From NCBI RefSeq assembly GCF_001042985.1, contig NZ_JYKY01000006.1:124001-188000 (forward strand): DNA of 64,000 nucleotides, read 5' to 3'. A program made the translations under genes and the position numbers. The notes below the pieces were generated by a model. The model was given only the letters and a program-made list of their open reading frames with translations. It did no database searches and was not told where the DNA came from. This DNA is from Pseudomonas lundensis (lineage in GTDB: Bacteria; Pseudomonadota; Gammaproteobacteria; Pseudomonadales; Pseudomonadaceae). Positions 8,395 through 17,086 of this stretch are shown piece after piece; the stretch's first letter is position 1; each line of letters begins with the position of its first letter.

Positions 8395-9222
8395 TTATTC
8401 GGCTCGCGCCCGCACATGGATCGCCGCGTAGGGCTCGTTTTGCACCAACTCGATCAAGGATTCCTTGACCAGCTCCAGGATGGCCATAAACGTCACCACC
8501 ACCCCCAAACGCCCTTCCTCTGCCGTGAACAGCTCGACAAAGGGCACAAAGCCACCGCCCTTCAGGCGTTCCAGTACATCGCTCATGCGCTCGCGGGTGG
8601 ACAGGGCCTCGCGGCTGACCTGATGGCTTTCAAACATGTCGGTGCGGCGTAGCACCTCGGCCATCGACATCAACAACTCTTCAAGCGCCACGTCCGGCAC
8701 CAGCTTGCGCGCCCGGGCCTGGGGGGCGTCAAGCTTGGGCACAAACACGTCGCGCCCTACCCGCTCAAGGCCATCAATGCCTTCGGCCGCGGCTTTGAAA
8801 CGCTCGTACTGCTGCAAGCGACGAATCAGTTCGGCACGCGGATCGCCCTCGTCCTCTTCCACCTCGGCCGAACGCGGCAGCAGCATGCGCGACTTGATTT
8901 CGGCCAGCATGGCTGCCATCACCAGGTACTCGGCGGCCAACTCCAGGCGCACGGTCTTCATCAGCTCGACATAGCCCATGTACTGGCGAGTGATTTCCGC
9001 CACCGGGATGTCGAGGATGTCGATGTTCTGTTTGCGGATCAGGTACAGCAGCAAGTCGAGCGGGCCTTCGAACGCGTCAAGAAACACCTCCAGCGCATCC
9101 GGAGGGATGTACAGGTCTTGCGGCATTTCAATGACGGCCTGGCCGTAGACCATGGCGAACGGCAGCTCTTGCTGCGCATCGGCTTGCGGGTCAACCGGTT
9201 CAATCACTTCAACGTCAGACAT
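8395..9222 (-). CDS. scpA: ScpA, segregation and condensation kleisin
   Basis: 275 residues. The family core DAFEGPLDLLLYLIRKQNIDILDIPVAEITRQYM is present, followed by a helix AAEYLVMAAMLAEIKSRMLLP and a C-terminal winged helix. An N-terminal acidic extension of about 45 residues precedes the core, as in other pseudomonads. Kleisin subunit linking SMC to ScpB. Its ATG shares one base with the stop of the upstream YciO-like gene (TGATG), indicating translational coupling. Confidence 0.95.
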   Translation of the reverse strand: MSDVEVIEPVDPQADAQQELPFAMVYGQAVIEMPQDLYIPPDALEVFLDAFEGPLDLLLYLIRKQNIDILDIPVAEITRQYMGYVELMKTVRLELAAEYLVMAAMLAEIKSRMLLPRSAEVEEDEGDPRAELIRRLQQYERFKAAAEGIDGLERVGRDVFVPKLDAPQARARKLVPDVALEELLMSMAEVLRRTDMFESHQVSREALSTRERMSDVLERLKGGGFVPFVELFTAEEGRLGVVVTFMAILELVKESLIELVQNEPYAAIHVRARAE

Positions 9223-9851
9223 CAGGCCTCGACCATAAAGGGCGTCGGATCACCACAGCCGACCCGTACCACCTGCGGCTCGTCATCCACCAGGCTGATC
9301 ACGGTACTGGCTTTGTGCCCACCGAAACCGCCATCAATGATCAGGTCGACCTGTTTTTCCAGTGCATCGCGGATTTCGTACGGGTCTTCCATCGGCTCGG
9401 TTTCACCCGGCAGAATCAACGTCACACTCATCAACGGCTCGTCCAGTTCAGCCAGCAGGGCCAGGGCCAGCGGATGGCTGGGCACACGCATGCCGATGGT
9501 ACGCCGCTTGGGGTGCAGCAGCAGGCGCGGCACCTCACGGGTGGCGTTGAGAATGAAGGTGTACGGCCCCGGCGTATGGGCCTTGAGCAAGCGGAACGTG
9601 CCGGTATCGACCTTGGCGAACAGGCCCAGTTGGGACAGGTCGCTGCACATCAAAGTGAAGTTGTGCTTGTCGTCCAGATTACGCAGGCGCTTGATGCGTT
9701 CGATCGCATGCTTGTCGCCCATCTGGCAACCGACCGCGTAGGACGAGTCGGTGGGGTAAATCACCACACCGCCTTTTTTAATGATCTCGACCGCCTGTTT
9801 GATCAGACGCGGCTGAGGATTCTCCGGATGAATCTGGAAAAATTGACTCAC
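9222..9851 (-). CDS. YciO-type Sua5/YrdC family protein
   Basis: 209 residues with the YrdC fold: GGVVIYPTDSSYAVGCQMGDKHAIERIKRLR and KRRTIGMRVPSHPLALALL. It is annotated in many genomes as L-threonylcarbamoyladenylate synthase, but its short length and sequence fit the YciO branch, whose threonylcarbamoylation role is less certain than that of TsaC/YrdC. I chose GTG at 9851 (MSQFFQIHPENPQP), 14 bases after the upstream PHP gene stop; the longer frame would overlap that gene. It is coupled to scpA downstream. Cytosolic. Confidence 0.88.
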   Translation of the reverse strand: MSQFFQIHPENPQPRLIKQAVEIIKKGGVVIYPTDSSYAVGCQMGDKHAIERIKRLRNLDDKHNFTLMCSDLSQLGLFAKVDTGTFRLLKAHTPGPYTFILNATREVPRLLLHPKRRTIGMRVPSHPLALALLAELDEPLMSVTLILPGETEPMEDPYEIRDALEKQVDLIIDGGFGGHKASTVISLVDDEPQVVRVGCGDPTPFMVEA

Positions 9852-9864
9852 GTTGTGTACCTGT

Positions 9865-10728
9865 TCAGACGTTGGCTGTGGGCGGGTCCAGTTTGAAACG
9901 GGACCACAAAGGCGGCAGGTCGTCCGGTAGCGGGCGGTATTCGCCGATCTCAGACCAGCCTCCCGGGCCATGAAAATCGCTGCCGGCCGTCACCAGCAAA
10001 CCGAACTCACGGGCCAGAATCGCCAGGCTGCCCACTTGATCAGCGGGTTGATAGCCATTGACCACCTCGATGGCGTGACCTCCCGCTTGAATATAGTCGC
10101 CAATCAGACGCCGACGCTTGCTGCGGGTGAAATCGTAGTGCGAGGGGTGCGCCAGGCTGACCCAGGCCCCGGCTGCCCGCAAGGTGCCCACGGTCTCTTC
10201 CAGGGTCGGCCAATGCTGCTTGACGTCGCCCAACTTGCCGGCGCCCAGCCATTTGCGAAACGCTTCGGCGCGGTCCTTGACGTAACCGGCGCCCACCAGA
10301 AAATCAGCGAAATGCGGACGTGCCGGGGCATTACCGCTGTCACCCAGCGCCGCCTGAATGGCGCGGGCGCCTTCGAGGGCACCGGGCATGCCTTTAAGGG
10401 CCAGCTTGCGGCTGATCTCTTCGGCGCGCAGCCAACGACCCTCATGGAGCGCCGCAATGGCCTGCACCAGCGCCGGGGCCTGCACGTCAAAACCGTAACC
10501 CAAAACATGAATCGTGGCGCCGCCCCAGGTGCAGGACAGTTCAACGCCGTTTACCAGCTGCATGTTCAGCGCCTGAGCCGCTGTGCGGGCCTCATCAAGG
10601 CCCTCAAGTGTGTCGTGATCGGTCAGGGCCAGGACTCGCACACCTTTCTCGTACGCACGCGCCACCAGAACCGCAGGCGCCAAAGCGCCGTCCGACGCTG
10701 TGCTATGGCAATGCAAGTCAATTTTCAC
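9865..10728 (-). CDS. rnm: PHP-domain 5'-3' exoribonuclease (RNase AM, YciV/TrpH)
   Basis: 287 residues. PHP metal-binding motifs are visible: DLHCHSTASDG at residues 4-14, TDHDT at 36-40, GVELS at 61-65, and SDFHGPGGW near the C-terminus. YciV of E. coli removes 5' nucleotides during 5S and other rRNA maturation and also degrades 3',5'-bisphosphonucleotides. It heads a minus-strand run with yciO, scpA and scpB. The divergent gene yciB starts 84 bases away. The yciV-yciO adjacency is also found in enterics. Confidence 0.9.
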   Translation of the reverse strand: MKIDLHCHSTASDGALAPAVLVARAYEKGVRVLALTDHDTLEGLDEARTAAQALNMQLVNGVELSCTWGGATIHVLGYGFDVQAPALVQAIAALHEGRWLRAEEISRKLALKGMPGALEGARAIQAALGDSGNAPARPHFADFLVGAGYVKDRAEAFRKWLGAGKLGDVKQHWPTLEETVGTLRAAGAWVSLAHPSHYDFTRSKRRRLIGDYIQAGGHAIEVVNGYQPADQVGSLAILAREFGLLVTAGSDFHGPGGWSEIGEYRPLPDDLPPLWSRFKLDPPTANV

Positions 10729-10812
10729 GGGAATTTAATAACCTCTAGCTGACGCTTTCGCTGTCATTGATGTTTGTTATTATGCCGCCACATCCTGCTT
10801 CTGGCTGCCACT

Positions 10813-11409
10813 GTGAAACAATTCATCGACTTCATCCCGCTGCTCCTGTTTTTCATCGTCTACAAAATCGAACCCCGCATCGTCGAGATCGCCGGCCATA
10901 GTCTGACTTTCGGCGGCATTTTCAGCGCGACCGCCATGCTGATCGCCAGCTCTGTGGTGGTGTACGGCATTCTGTTTTTCAAACAACGCAAACTCGAAAA
11001 AAGCCAATGGCTGACGCTGATTGCCTGCCTGGTATTCGGCAGCCTGACGCTGGCGTTCCACAGCGAGACCTTCCTCAAATGGAAAGCGCCCGTGGTGAAC
11101 TGGCTGTTTGCCCTGGTGTTTGCCGGTAGCCACTTTATTGGCAACACCCTGCTGATCAAACGCGTCATGGGCCACGCCCTGACCCTGCCGGATGCGGTGT
11201 GGACGCGCCTGAACCTGGCGTGGATCGCCTTCTTTGTGTTCTGCGGGGCCGCCAACCTGTTCGTGGCGTTCACCTTTCAAAGCATCTGGGTCGACTTCAA
11301 AGTCTTCGGCAGCCTCGGCCTGACCGTGCTGTTCCTGGTAGGTCAGGGCATTTACCTGTCGCGCCACCTGCATGATTCCGACACTCCAACCTCCAAAACC
11401 GAGGATTGA
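10813..11409 (+). CDS. yciB: YciB/IspZ inner-membrane protein, septation-related
   Basis: 198 residues with five or six hydrophobic helices. The opening [18 protein letters not shown] and the tract [22 protein letters not shown] are typical of YciB (intracellular septation protein A). It contributes to envelope synthesis and cell-length control in enterics; the mechanism is not clear. The start is GTG at 10813, matching the family N-terminus; no strong ribosome site precedes it. yciI follows one base after the stop, as in many proteobacteria. Confidence 0.9.
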   Translation: MKQFIDFIPLLLFFIVYKIEPRIVEIAGHSLTFGGIFSATAMLIASSVVVYGILFFKQRKLEKSQWLTLIACLVFGSLTLAFHSETFLKWKAPVVNWLFALVFAGSHFIGNTLLIKRVMGHALTLPDAVWTRLNLAWIAFFVFCGAANLFVAFTFQSIWVDFKVFGSLGLTVLFLVGQGIYLSRHLHDSDTPTSKTED

Positions 11410-11410
11410 C

Positions 11411-11710
11411 ATGCTCTACGCAATCATTGCCACTGATGTCGCCAACTCCCTTGAAGCACGTCTGGCGGCTCGCCCGGCGCACCTTGAGCGCTTGCAGCAA
11501 CTCAAAAATGAAGGCCGCGTGGTCCTGGCGGGCCCGCACCCGGCCATCGACAGCAATGATCCGGGCGCGGCCGGCTTCAGCGGCAGCCTGATTGTCGCCG
11601 AGTTCGACTCGCTGAGCGCCGCGCAGGCGTGGGCCGACGCCGATCCGTACATCGCAGCGGGCGTGTACGCCCATGTGATCGTTAAACCGTTCAAGCAAGT
11701 CCTGCCTTAA
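11411..11710 (+). CDS. yciI: YciI family protein
   Basis: 99 residues of the YCII ferredoxin-like fold: [36 protein letters not shown], and a C-terminal [17 protein letters not shown]. The conserved histidine and aspartate ([14 protein letters not shown]) are considered active-site-like, but no reaction is settled. Starts one base after yciB (TGACATG), so cotranslated. A strong hairpin follows. Confidence 0.9.
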   Translation: MLYAIIATDVANSLEARLAARPAHLERLQQLKNEGRVVLAGPHPAIDSNDPGAAGFSGSLIVAEFDSLSAAQAWADADPYIAAGVYAHVIVKPFKQVLP

Positions 11711-11717
11711 ACCTGAT

Positions 11718-11750
11718 ATGCAGCGAAGCCGCCTTCGCGGCTCGCTGCAT
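11718..11750 (+). terminator. Hairpin terminator after yciI
   Basis: ATGCAGCG-A-AGCCGC / GCGGCT-CGCTGCAT with a CTTC loop: fourteen pairs with one bulged A, starting eight bases after the stop and followed by GTTTC. Confidence 0.7.
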
Positions 11751-11821
11751 GTTTCTGGCCTCATTATTCCCGATCAACGGCCGACAACCTCTCCGAATCC
11801 CGTCAGGAATGAGGAGTTGCG

Positions 11822-12229
11822 ATGCGCCAAGGTTTGCTGTGTGTGCTGTTGATCATGTTCTCGCTGGGCCACCTCGCCCAAGCTGAAGACGCTCCCGCCC
11901 CCGATAATTCCGTGCCGCTCTCATTGAGTGCTGGCGCGCGCATCACTGACTTGCAACAGCGCCTGGACGACAGTGAACGCCTGCGCGGCGAGCTGAGTCA
12001 GGCCCTGAAAAATGCCGACGCCTCACGTGAAAGCAGCCAACTGGCGCAACTGCGCAAGGAAAACCAGCAGCTCAGGCAGCAGCTCGACAAAACCGCCTCC
12101 AACCCCGGTTTTAAACTGCTGACTGATTCGCAACAGTGGTTTGTGATTGGTGGCGCAGTTGCCCTATTGGCCCTACTCTGCGGTATCTTCGCCGGCGGCG
12201 GACGTAAACAGCGTCGGCAATGGCTATAA
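11822..12229 (+). CDS. Membrane-anchored coiled-coil protein (YgiM-anchor-like)
   Basis: 135 residues. A signal-like N-terminus (MRQGLLCVLLIMFSLGHLAQA) is followed by a predicted coiled coil rich in Gln, Leu and Arg (about residues 40-90), one membrane helix near the C-terminus (WFVIGGAVALLALLCGIFAGG) and a short basic cytoplasmic end. This is the tail half of SH3-and-anchor proteins (YgiM) without the SH3 part. A GAGGAG site lies six bases before the ATG. It ends 12 bases before the response regulator, so it probably belongs to the envelope-stress operon. Exact role unknown. Confidence 0.75.
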   Translation: MRQGLLCVLLIMFSLGHLAQAEDAPAPDNSVPLSLSAGARITDLQQRLDDSERLRGELSQALKNADASRESSQLAQLRKENQQLRQQLDKTASNPGFKLLTDSQQWFVIGGAVALLALLCGIFAGGGRKQRRQWL

Positions 12230-12241
12230 ATAGAGTGAGTC

Positions 12242-12919
12242 ATGAGCGACCTGTTACTGATAGATGATGACCAGGAGTTGTGTGAACTCCTGACCAGTTG
12301 GTTGAGCCAGGAAGGTTTTCACGTGCGCGCCTGTCACGATGGCTTGAGCGCACGCAAGGCGTTGAGCGAATCAAGCCCTGACGCCGTGGTCCTGGATGTC
12401 ATGCTGCCCGACGGCAGCGGCCTGGAGCTGCTCAAACAATTGCGCAACGACCACCCCGACTTGCCGGTGCTGATGCTTTCGGCGCGAGGCGAGCCGCTGG
12501 ACCGCATTCTGGGGCTGGAACTGGGGGCCGATGACTACCTGGCCAAGCCGTGCGACCCACGGGAACTGACCGCCCGCCTGCGTGCCGTGCTGCGCCGCAG
12601 CCACCCGGCGCCCGCGTCGAGCCAGATGGAGCTGGGCGACCTGTGCTTCAGCCCGATGCGCGGCGTGGTCACCATCAATCACCATGACATCACCCTGACC
12701 GTCTCCGAAAGCCGCATCCTCGAAGCCCTGTTGCGCCAACCGGGTGAGCCGCTGGACAAGCAGGAACTGGCGCAACTGGCGCTGGGCCGCAAACTGACGC
12801 TGTATGACCGCAGCCTGGACATGCATGTCAGCAACCTGCGCAAGAAGATCGGCCCGCACCCCGACGGACGCCCGCGCATTGTGGCGCTGCGCAGCCGCGG
12901 GTATTTCTATAGCGCTTGA
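12242..12919 (+). CDS. cpxR: CpxR-like OmpR-family response regulator
   Basis: 225 residues. Receiver domain with acidic pocket at residues 8-9, phosphoacceptor Asp52 (VLDVMLPDGSG) and Lys102; then an OmpR-type winged helix (about residues 130-225) with the wing LRSRGYFYS. The gene stands before a Spy/CpxP-like gene and a sensor kinase, the arrangement called CpxR-CpxP-CpxA-like in Pseudomonas. It should respond to envelope or copper stress; a GTAAA-N6-GTAAA pair lies just downstream as a likely target. Symbol by synteny and family, not proven orthology to E. coli CpxR. Confidence 0.85.
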   Translation: MSDLLLIDDDQELCELLTSWLSQEGFHVRACHDGLSARKALSESSPDAVVLDVMLPDGSGLELLKQLRNDHPDLPVLMLSARGEPLDRILGLELGADDYLAKPCDPRELTARLRAVLRRSHPAPASSQMELGDLCFSPMRGVVTINHHDITLTVSESRILEALLRQPGEPLDKQELAQLALGRKLTLYDRSLDMHVSNLRKKIGPHPDGRPRIVALRSRGYFYSA

Positions 12920-12950
12920 CGCGCCTGTGTAAACCCGACGCAACCCCCTC

Positions 12951-12966
12951 TTTACTCAAGCTTTAC
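12951..12966 (-). promoter_or_regulatory. CpxR-like box before the CpxP-like gene
   Basis: On the minus strand GTAAA-GCTTGA-GTAAA, two direct GTAAA half sites six bases apart; E. coli CpxR uses GTAAA-N5-GTAAA. It lies about 85 bases upstream of the Spy/CpxP-like ATG. A further GTAAA half site is at about 12929 on the plus strand. Confidence 0.55.
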
Positions 12967-13048
12967 GCTTGGCTGACAGCGCTTGACCTTGATCTCCCTA
13001 AACTGAGCGCATCCGGATTCACCGGAACGTACTAAAAGGAGACACACC

Positions 13049-13480
13049 ATGCGTAAGACGCTTATTGCTTTGATGTTTGCTGCAGCACTGCCAACCGTCG
13101 CAATGGCCATGCCCGGTGGCGAAGGCCCAATGGGGCCACGTCACGGCGGTGAACACCATGGTCGCGGCGACGCACCTTACAGCCAACTGGACTTGACCCG
13201 CGAACAGCGCCAGCAAATCGGCAAACTGATGGGCGAGCAAATGCACGAACGCAAACAGTTGGTCGACAAACACCTGGAAAAACTGCCAGCCGCTGATCAA
13301 AAAGCGCTGAAAGACGAAATCGCAGCCAAGCACGAAAAAACCCAGAAAGACATTCGTGCCCTGCTCAAGCCAGAACAGCAAAAACGCTTCGACGAGATGC
13401 AAAAGCAGCGCGCCGAACGCAAGGCTGAGTGGAAAGAGTTCAAAGACTGGAAAGCACAGAAAGACCAAAAAGCGCAATAA
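13049..13480 (+). CDS. Spy/CpxP family periplasmic protein
   Basis: 143 residues. A signal peptide (MRKTLIALMFAAALPTVAMA) precedes a His/Gly-rich stretch (GPRHGGEHHGRGD), which may bind metal, and two LTxxQ-type motifs: LDLTREQRQQ near residue 49 and LKPEQQKRF near 109. The C-terminus is highly charged and helical. The family acts as periplasmic chaperone and, as CpxP, restrains the sensor kinase. AAAGGAG stands before the ATG. It lies between regulator and kinase and is followed by a terminator-like hairpin. Confidence 0.88.
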   Translation: MRKTLIALMFAAALPTVAMAMPGGEGPMGPRHGGEHHGRGDAPYSQLDLTREQRQQIGKLMGEQMHERKQLVDKHLEKLPAADQKALKDEIAAKHEKTQKDIRALLKPEQQKRFDEMQKQRAERKAEWKEFKDWKAQKDQKAQ

Positions 13481-13494
13481 TCCGCGCACTTGCC

Positions 13495-13524
13495 AAGCCC
13501 AACGGCCCCCCAGCCGTTGGGCTT
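13495..13524 (+). terminator. Terminator or attenuator between CpxP-like gene and kinase
   Basis: An 11-bp inverted repeat AAGCCCAACGG / CCGTTGGGCTT with a nine-base loop begins 14 bases after the CpxP-like stop. It probably ends most transcripts there, so the kinase would be made at lower level. Confidence 0.75.
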
Positions 13525-13559
13525 TGCGCGTTTCACTCACGTCACGATGAGGACCTACC

Positions 13560-14894
13560 GTGCGATCACTGTTTTGGCGCATTTTAGCCAGCTTTTGGCT
13601 GGCGATAGCCTTGGTCGCCGGGCTGTCACTGTTGCTGGGGCATATGCTCAACCAGGACGCGTGGATTTTGAGCCGTCACCCCGGCATTTCAAATCTGGCC
13701 CAGGAATGGACCCAGCGCTATGAAACCCAGGGCGCAGACGCTGCCCAACAATTTCTTGAGCGGCGCAAGCGCCGCTATCACATTGACGTGCAGGTGCTGA
13801 ACGAAAGCGGCGACCCCGTGGTGCGCGGCACCTTCCCGCGCCGGGCGGCTGCCTGGGAGGCTCGCCAGCATCCGGGCGAAGACCCGCTGCCATGGCGTCG
13901 CCTGACCGTCGAATACACCAGCCCGCAAACGGCCGACACGTACCTGCTGATTTACCGCATACCGCACCCCGAACTGGACGCCTGGCACCGTCAAAGCCTG
14001 ATCTGGCCGCTGAGTGCGCTGGGCATTGCGCTGGTGGTGCTGACCCTCTTCAGCCTGCTGGTGACCCTGTCCATCACCCGACCGCTCAGCCGCCTGCGCG
14101 TGGCCGTGCATGACTTGGGGCAAACCACCTACCAGCAGAACAGCCTGGCGCGACTGGCTTCGCGGCGCGACGAGTTTGGCGTACTGGCCACCGACTTCAA
14201 CCGCATGGGCGCGCGCCTGCAAAGTTTGATCAGCAGCCAGCGTCAACTGCTGCGCGACGTGTCCCACGAGCTGCGTTCACCCTTGGCGCGCCTGCGCATC
14301 GCATTGGCGCTGGCTGAACGCGCGGGCCCCGAAGAACGCGAAAAGCTATGGCCACGCCTGACCCGTGAATGTGACCGGCTGGAGTCCCTGATCAGTGAAA
14401 TCCTGACGCTGGCCCGGGTCGACGCCGATCAGGCCAGTGCCGAGCACGTTGACCTCAACCCCTTGCTGCATAACCTGCAAAAAGACGCGGCGCTGAGCGC
14501 ACCGGAGCAACGGGTTGAGGTGGCGGCAGAGCCGGGGCTGAGCCTGACAGGCTGGCCCACCATGATTGAGCGCGCGGTGGATAACCTGCTGCGTAACGCG
14601 CAACGCTTCAACCCGCCGGGCCAGCCGATTGAGTTGAGGGCGTATCGGGAAGGGGAACACATCAACGTGAGCGTGCGCGATCACGGCCCTGGAGTGGCAA
14701 CCGAGCACCTGGCTCAACTGGGCGAGCCGTTCTTTCGCGCGCCCGGTCAGGCGGCCGCCGGCCATGGCCTTGGACTGGCCATCGCCCGGCGCGCCGCCGA
14801 ACGGCATGGCGGAAGACTGATGGTGGCCAACCATCCAGAAGGCGGGTTTATTGCCACGCTGGAGTTGCCGCTCGTCCCCGACGGCAACCTGTGA
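13560..14894 (+). CDS. cpxA: CpxA-like sensor histidine kinase
   Basis: 444 residues. First membrane helix at residues 7-30, a periplasmic sensor region to about 145, second helix (LIWPLSALGIALVVLTLFSLLV), HAMP domain, then the H-box DVSHELRSPLARLR with phosphorylated His236. N-box (RAVDNLLRNAQRF), G1 (VRDHGPGV) and G2 (AAGHGLGLAIARR) are intact. GTG start with GATGAGGA upstream. Partner of the CpxR-like regulator; inner membrane, senses periplasmic stress. The P-loop and HAMP suggest a full functional kinase/phosphatase. Confidence 0.88.
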   Translation: MRSLFWRILASFWLAIALVAGLSLLLGHMLNQDAWILSRHPGISNLAQEWTQRYETQGADAAQQFLERRKRRYHIDVQVLNESGDPVVRGTFPRRAAAWEARQHPGEDPLPWRRLTVEYTSPQTADTYLLIYRIPHPELDAWHRQSLIWPLSALGIALVVLTLFSLLVTLSITRPLSRLRVAVHDLGQTTYQQNSLARLASRRDEFGVLATDFNRMGARLQSLISSQRQLLRDVSHELRSPLARLRIALALAERAGPEEREKLWPRLTRECDRLESLISEILTLARVDADQASAEHVDLNPLLHNLQKDAALSAPEQRVEVAAEPGLSLTGWPTMIERAVDNLLRNAQRFNPPGQPIELRAYREGEHINVSVRDHGPGVATEHLAQLGEPFFRAPGQAAAGHGLGLAIARRAAERHGGRLMVANHPEGGFIATLELPLVPDGNL

Positions 14895-14908
14895 CGCAGC
14901 CCTGCGCC

Positions 14909-14927
14909 GCCCCCTCAGCGAGGGGGC
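14909..14927. terminator. Small hairpin between convergent kinase and nitroreductase genes
   Basis: GCCCCCTC-AGC-GAGGGGGC, eight GC-rich pairs between the two stops; no clear T-run. Confidence 0.45.
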
Positions 14928-14933
14928 TGGCGA

Positions 14934-15500
14934 TCAGTTGGCAGCTGACCACACCTGGACATACTCGGCCGTATCGACCTTGGGCGCATCGCGCATTTCT
15001 TTGAGCGGTGTGCCGAGGTACAGGAACGCGATAATTTCTTCGCCTGCTTGCAAGCCCAACGCGGCGGTGACCAACGGGGCATGGGACAACTCGCCCGTGC
15101 GCCACACAGCGCCAATGCCTTGGGCATAGGCCGCCAGCTCAATGGCGTGCGCCGCGCAGCCAGCGGTAATCAACTGCTCGGTTTTGGGCACTTTGAAGTG
15201 ATCCTGCAAGCGTGCAATCACCACCACCACCAACGGCGCGCGCAGCGGCATGGCACGTGCTTTATCCAGCGCAGCCTCGGTCACTTCGCCACCCTGGGCC
15301 TGCACGGCCTGCGCCAGAACCTCACCCAAACGGTTGCGCGCCTGGCCTTCGATGCTCAAAAACCGATAAGGGCGCAATTGCCCATGATCCGGCGCGCGCA
15401 GGGCGGCCGCAAACAGTACGTCACGTTGCTCGGCCGTGGGCGCCGGTTCAACCAGGCGCGGGGCAGAAACACGATTGAGCAAAGCGTCGAGAGCCTCCAT
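14934..15500 (-). CDS. YdjA-like nitroreductase
   Basis: 188 residues, the short nitroreductase type. Motifs APDHGQLRPYRFLSIEG (FMN phosphate contact) and GIGAVWRTGE (C-terminal FMN loop) match YdjA. An FMN-dependent NAD(P)H oxidoreductase; physiological substrate unknown. Convergent with the kinase gene and divergent from trkH. Cytosolic dimer expected from the family. Confidence 0.88.
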   Translation of the reverse strand: MEALDALLNRVSAPRLVEPAPTAEQRDVLFAAALRAPDHGQLRPYRFLSIEGQARNRLGEVLAQAVQAQGGEVTEAALDKARAMPLRAPLVVVVIARLQDHFKVPKTEQLITAGCAAHAIELAAYAQGIGAVWRTGELSHAPLVTAALGLQAGEEIIAFLYLGTPLKEMRDAPKVDTAEYVQVWSAAN

Positions 15501-15619
15501 TGGCCACCTCCTGAAGAAAATGTGCGGCTATTCTAACGGTATCTCCTCAACGTCTGGCGGTTTACATAGCCAGACCCACAGGTAGAATGGCGCCCCTCTT
15601 TCATGCCCGAGCTGACTTC

Positions 15620-17074
15620 ATGGCGTTGCCGACTCTACGCATCATCGGTTTTGTAATCGGCATCTTCCTGATTACGTTGGCAATCAGCATGGCCGTGCCC
15701 ATGCTCACCCTGGTCATTTATGACCATCTGGGCGATCTGCCGTCCTTTCTGTGGGCCAGCCTGATTACCTTCGTCGCCGGTCTTGCGCTGGTACTACCGG
15801 GCCGTCCCGAGCAAGTGCACCTGCGCCCGCGTGACATGTACCTGCTGACGGTGTCGAGTTGGGTCATCGTGTGCATCTTTGCCGCGCTGCCGTTTTTGCT
15901 CACCCAGCACATCAGTTACACCGACTCGTTCTTCGAAAGCATGTCCGGCATCACCGCCACCGGCTCCACTGTCCTGAGCGGCCTGGACACCCTGTCACCC
16001 GGCATTCTGATGTGGCGTTCCATGCTGCACTGGCTCGGCGGCATCGGGTTTATCGGCATGGCGGTGGCGATCTTGCCGTTGCTGCGCATCGGTGGCATGC
16101 GCCTGTTCCAGACCGAATCCTCGGACCGCTCCGAAAAAGTCATGCCGCGTTCCCACATGGTGGCGCGCCTGATTGTGGCGACCTACGTCGGCATTACAAT
16201 CATCGGCAGCCTCGCATTCTGGTGGGCCGGGATGAGCGTGTTCGATGCGATCAACCATGCCATGTCCGCCATTTCCACCGGCGGGTTCTCGACCTCCGAT
16301 CAGTCGCTGGCCAAGTGGTCGCAACCAGCGGTGCACTGGGTGGCCATCGGCGTCATGATCATGGGCAGCCTGCCGTTTACGCTCTATGTCGCCACACTGC
16401 GCGGTCACCGCAAGGCATTGATCAAGGATCAGCAAGTGCAAGGCCTGCTCGGCCTGTTGGTGGTGACGTGGCTGGTGCTCAGTGCGTGGCTGTGGTGGAC
16501 CACCCACATGCCGTGGTGGGAAGCGTTCCGTCACGTGGCGCTGAACGTGACGTCAGTGGTCACGACCACCGGTTTTGCGCTGGGCGACTACAGCCTGTGG
16601 GGCAACTTCTCCCTGATGCTGTTTTTCTATCTGGGCTTCATCGGCGGCTGTTCCGGCTCGACAGCGGGCGGCATCAAGATCTTCCGCTTTCAGGTCGCGT
16701 ACATCCTGCTCAAGGCCAACCTTAATCAGTTGATTCACCCGCGCGCCGTCATCAAACAGAAATACAACGGCCATCGGCTCGACGAAGAAATCGTGCGCTC
16801 GATTCTGACGTTTTCGTTCTTTTTTGCCATCACCATCTGCGTCATTGCACTGGCGCTGTCGCTGCTGGGGCTGGACTGGATGACCGCCTTGACCGGCGCA
16901 GCCAGCACGGTGTCCGGCGTGGGGCCGGGGCTGGGCGAAACCATTGGCCCGTCCGGCAACTTCGCCAGCCTGCCCGATGCGGCCAAGTGGATCTTGTCGC
17001 TGGGCATGCTGCTGGGTCGACTGGAGATCATTACCGTGTTCGTGTTGTGCATCCCGGCCTTCTGGCGGCATTGA
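15620..17074 (+). CDS. trkH: TrkH potassium uptake channel subunit
   Basis: 484 residues, the usual TrkH length when started at ATG 15620 (MALPTLRIIGFVIG). Four pore-loop repeats are visible: SGITATGSTVLSG, AISTGGFSTSD, SVVTTTGFALGD and ASTVSGVGPGLG, each carrying the filter glycine. FIGGCSGSTAGGIKIFRF is the central signature. It forms the membrane K+ path and needs cytosolic TrkA, which is not in this window. The AraC gene starts 12 bases after its stop but is probably functionally unrelated. Confidence 0.95.
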   Translation: MALPTLRIIGFVIGIFLITLAISMAVPMLTLVIYDHLGDLPSFLWASLITFVAGLALVLPGRPEQVHLRPRDMYLLTVSSWVIVCIFAALPFLLTQHISYTDSFFESMSGITATGSTVLSGLDTLSPGILMWRSMLHWLGGIGFIGMAVAILPLLRIGGMRLFQTESSDRSEKVMPRSHMVARLIVATYVGITIIGSLAFWWAGMSVFDAINHAMSAISTGGFSTSDQSLAKWSQPAVHWVAIGVMIMGSLPFTLYVATLRGHRKALIKDQQVQGLLGLLVVTWLVLSAWLWWTTHMPWWEAFRHVALNVTSVVTTTGFALGDYSLWGNFSLMLFFYLGFIGGCSGSTAGGIKIFRFQVAYILLKANLNQLIHPRAVIKQKYNGHRLDEEIVRSILTFSFFFAITICVIALALSLLGLDWMTALTGAASTVSGVGPGLGETIGPSGNFASLPDAAKWILSLGMLLGRLEIITVFVLCIPAFWRH

Positions 17075-17086
17075 TCAGAGGTCTGC

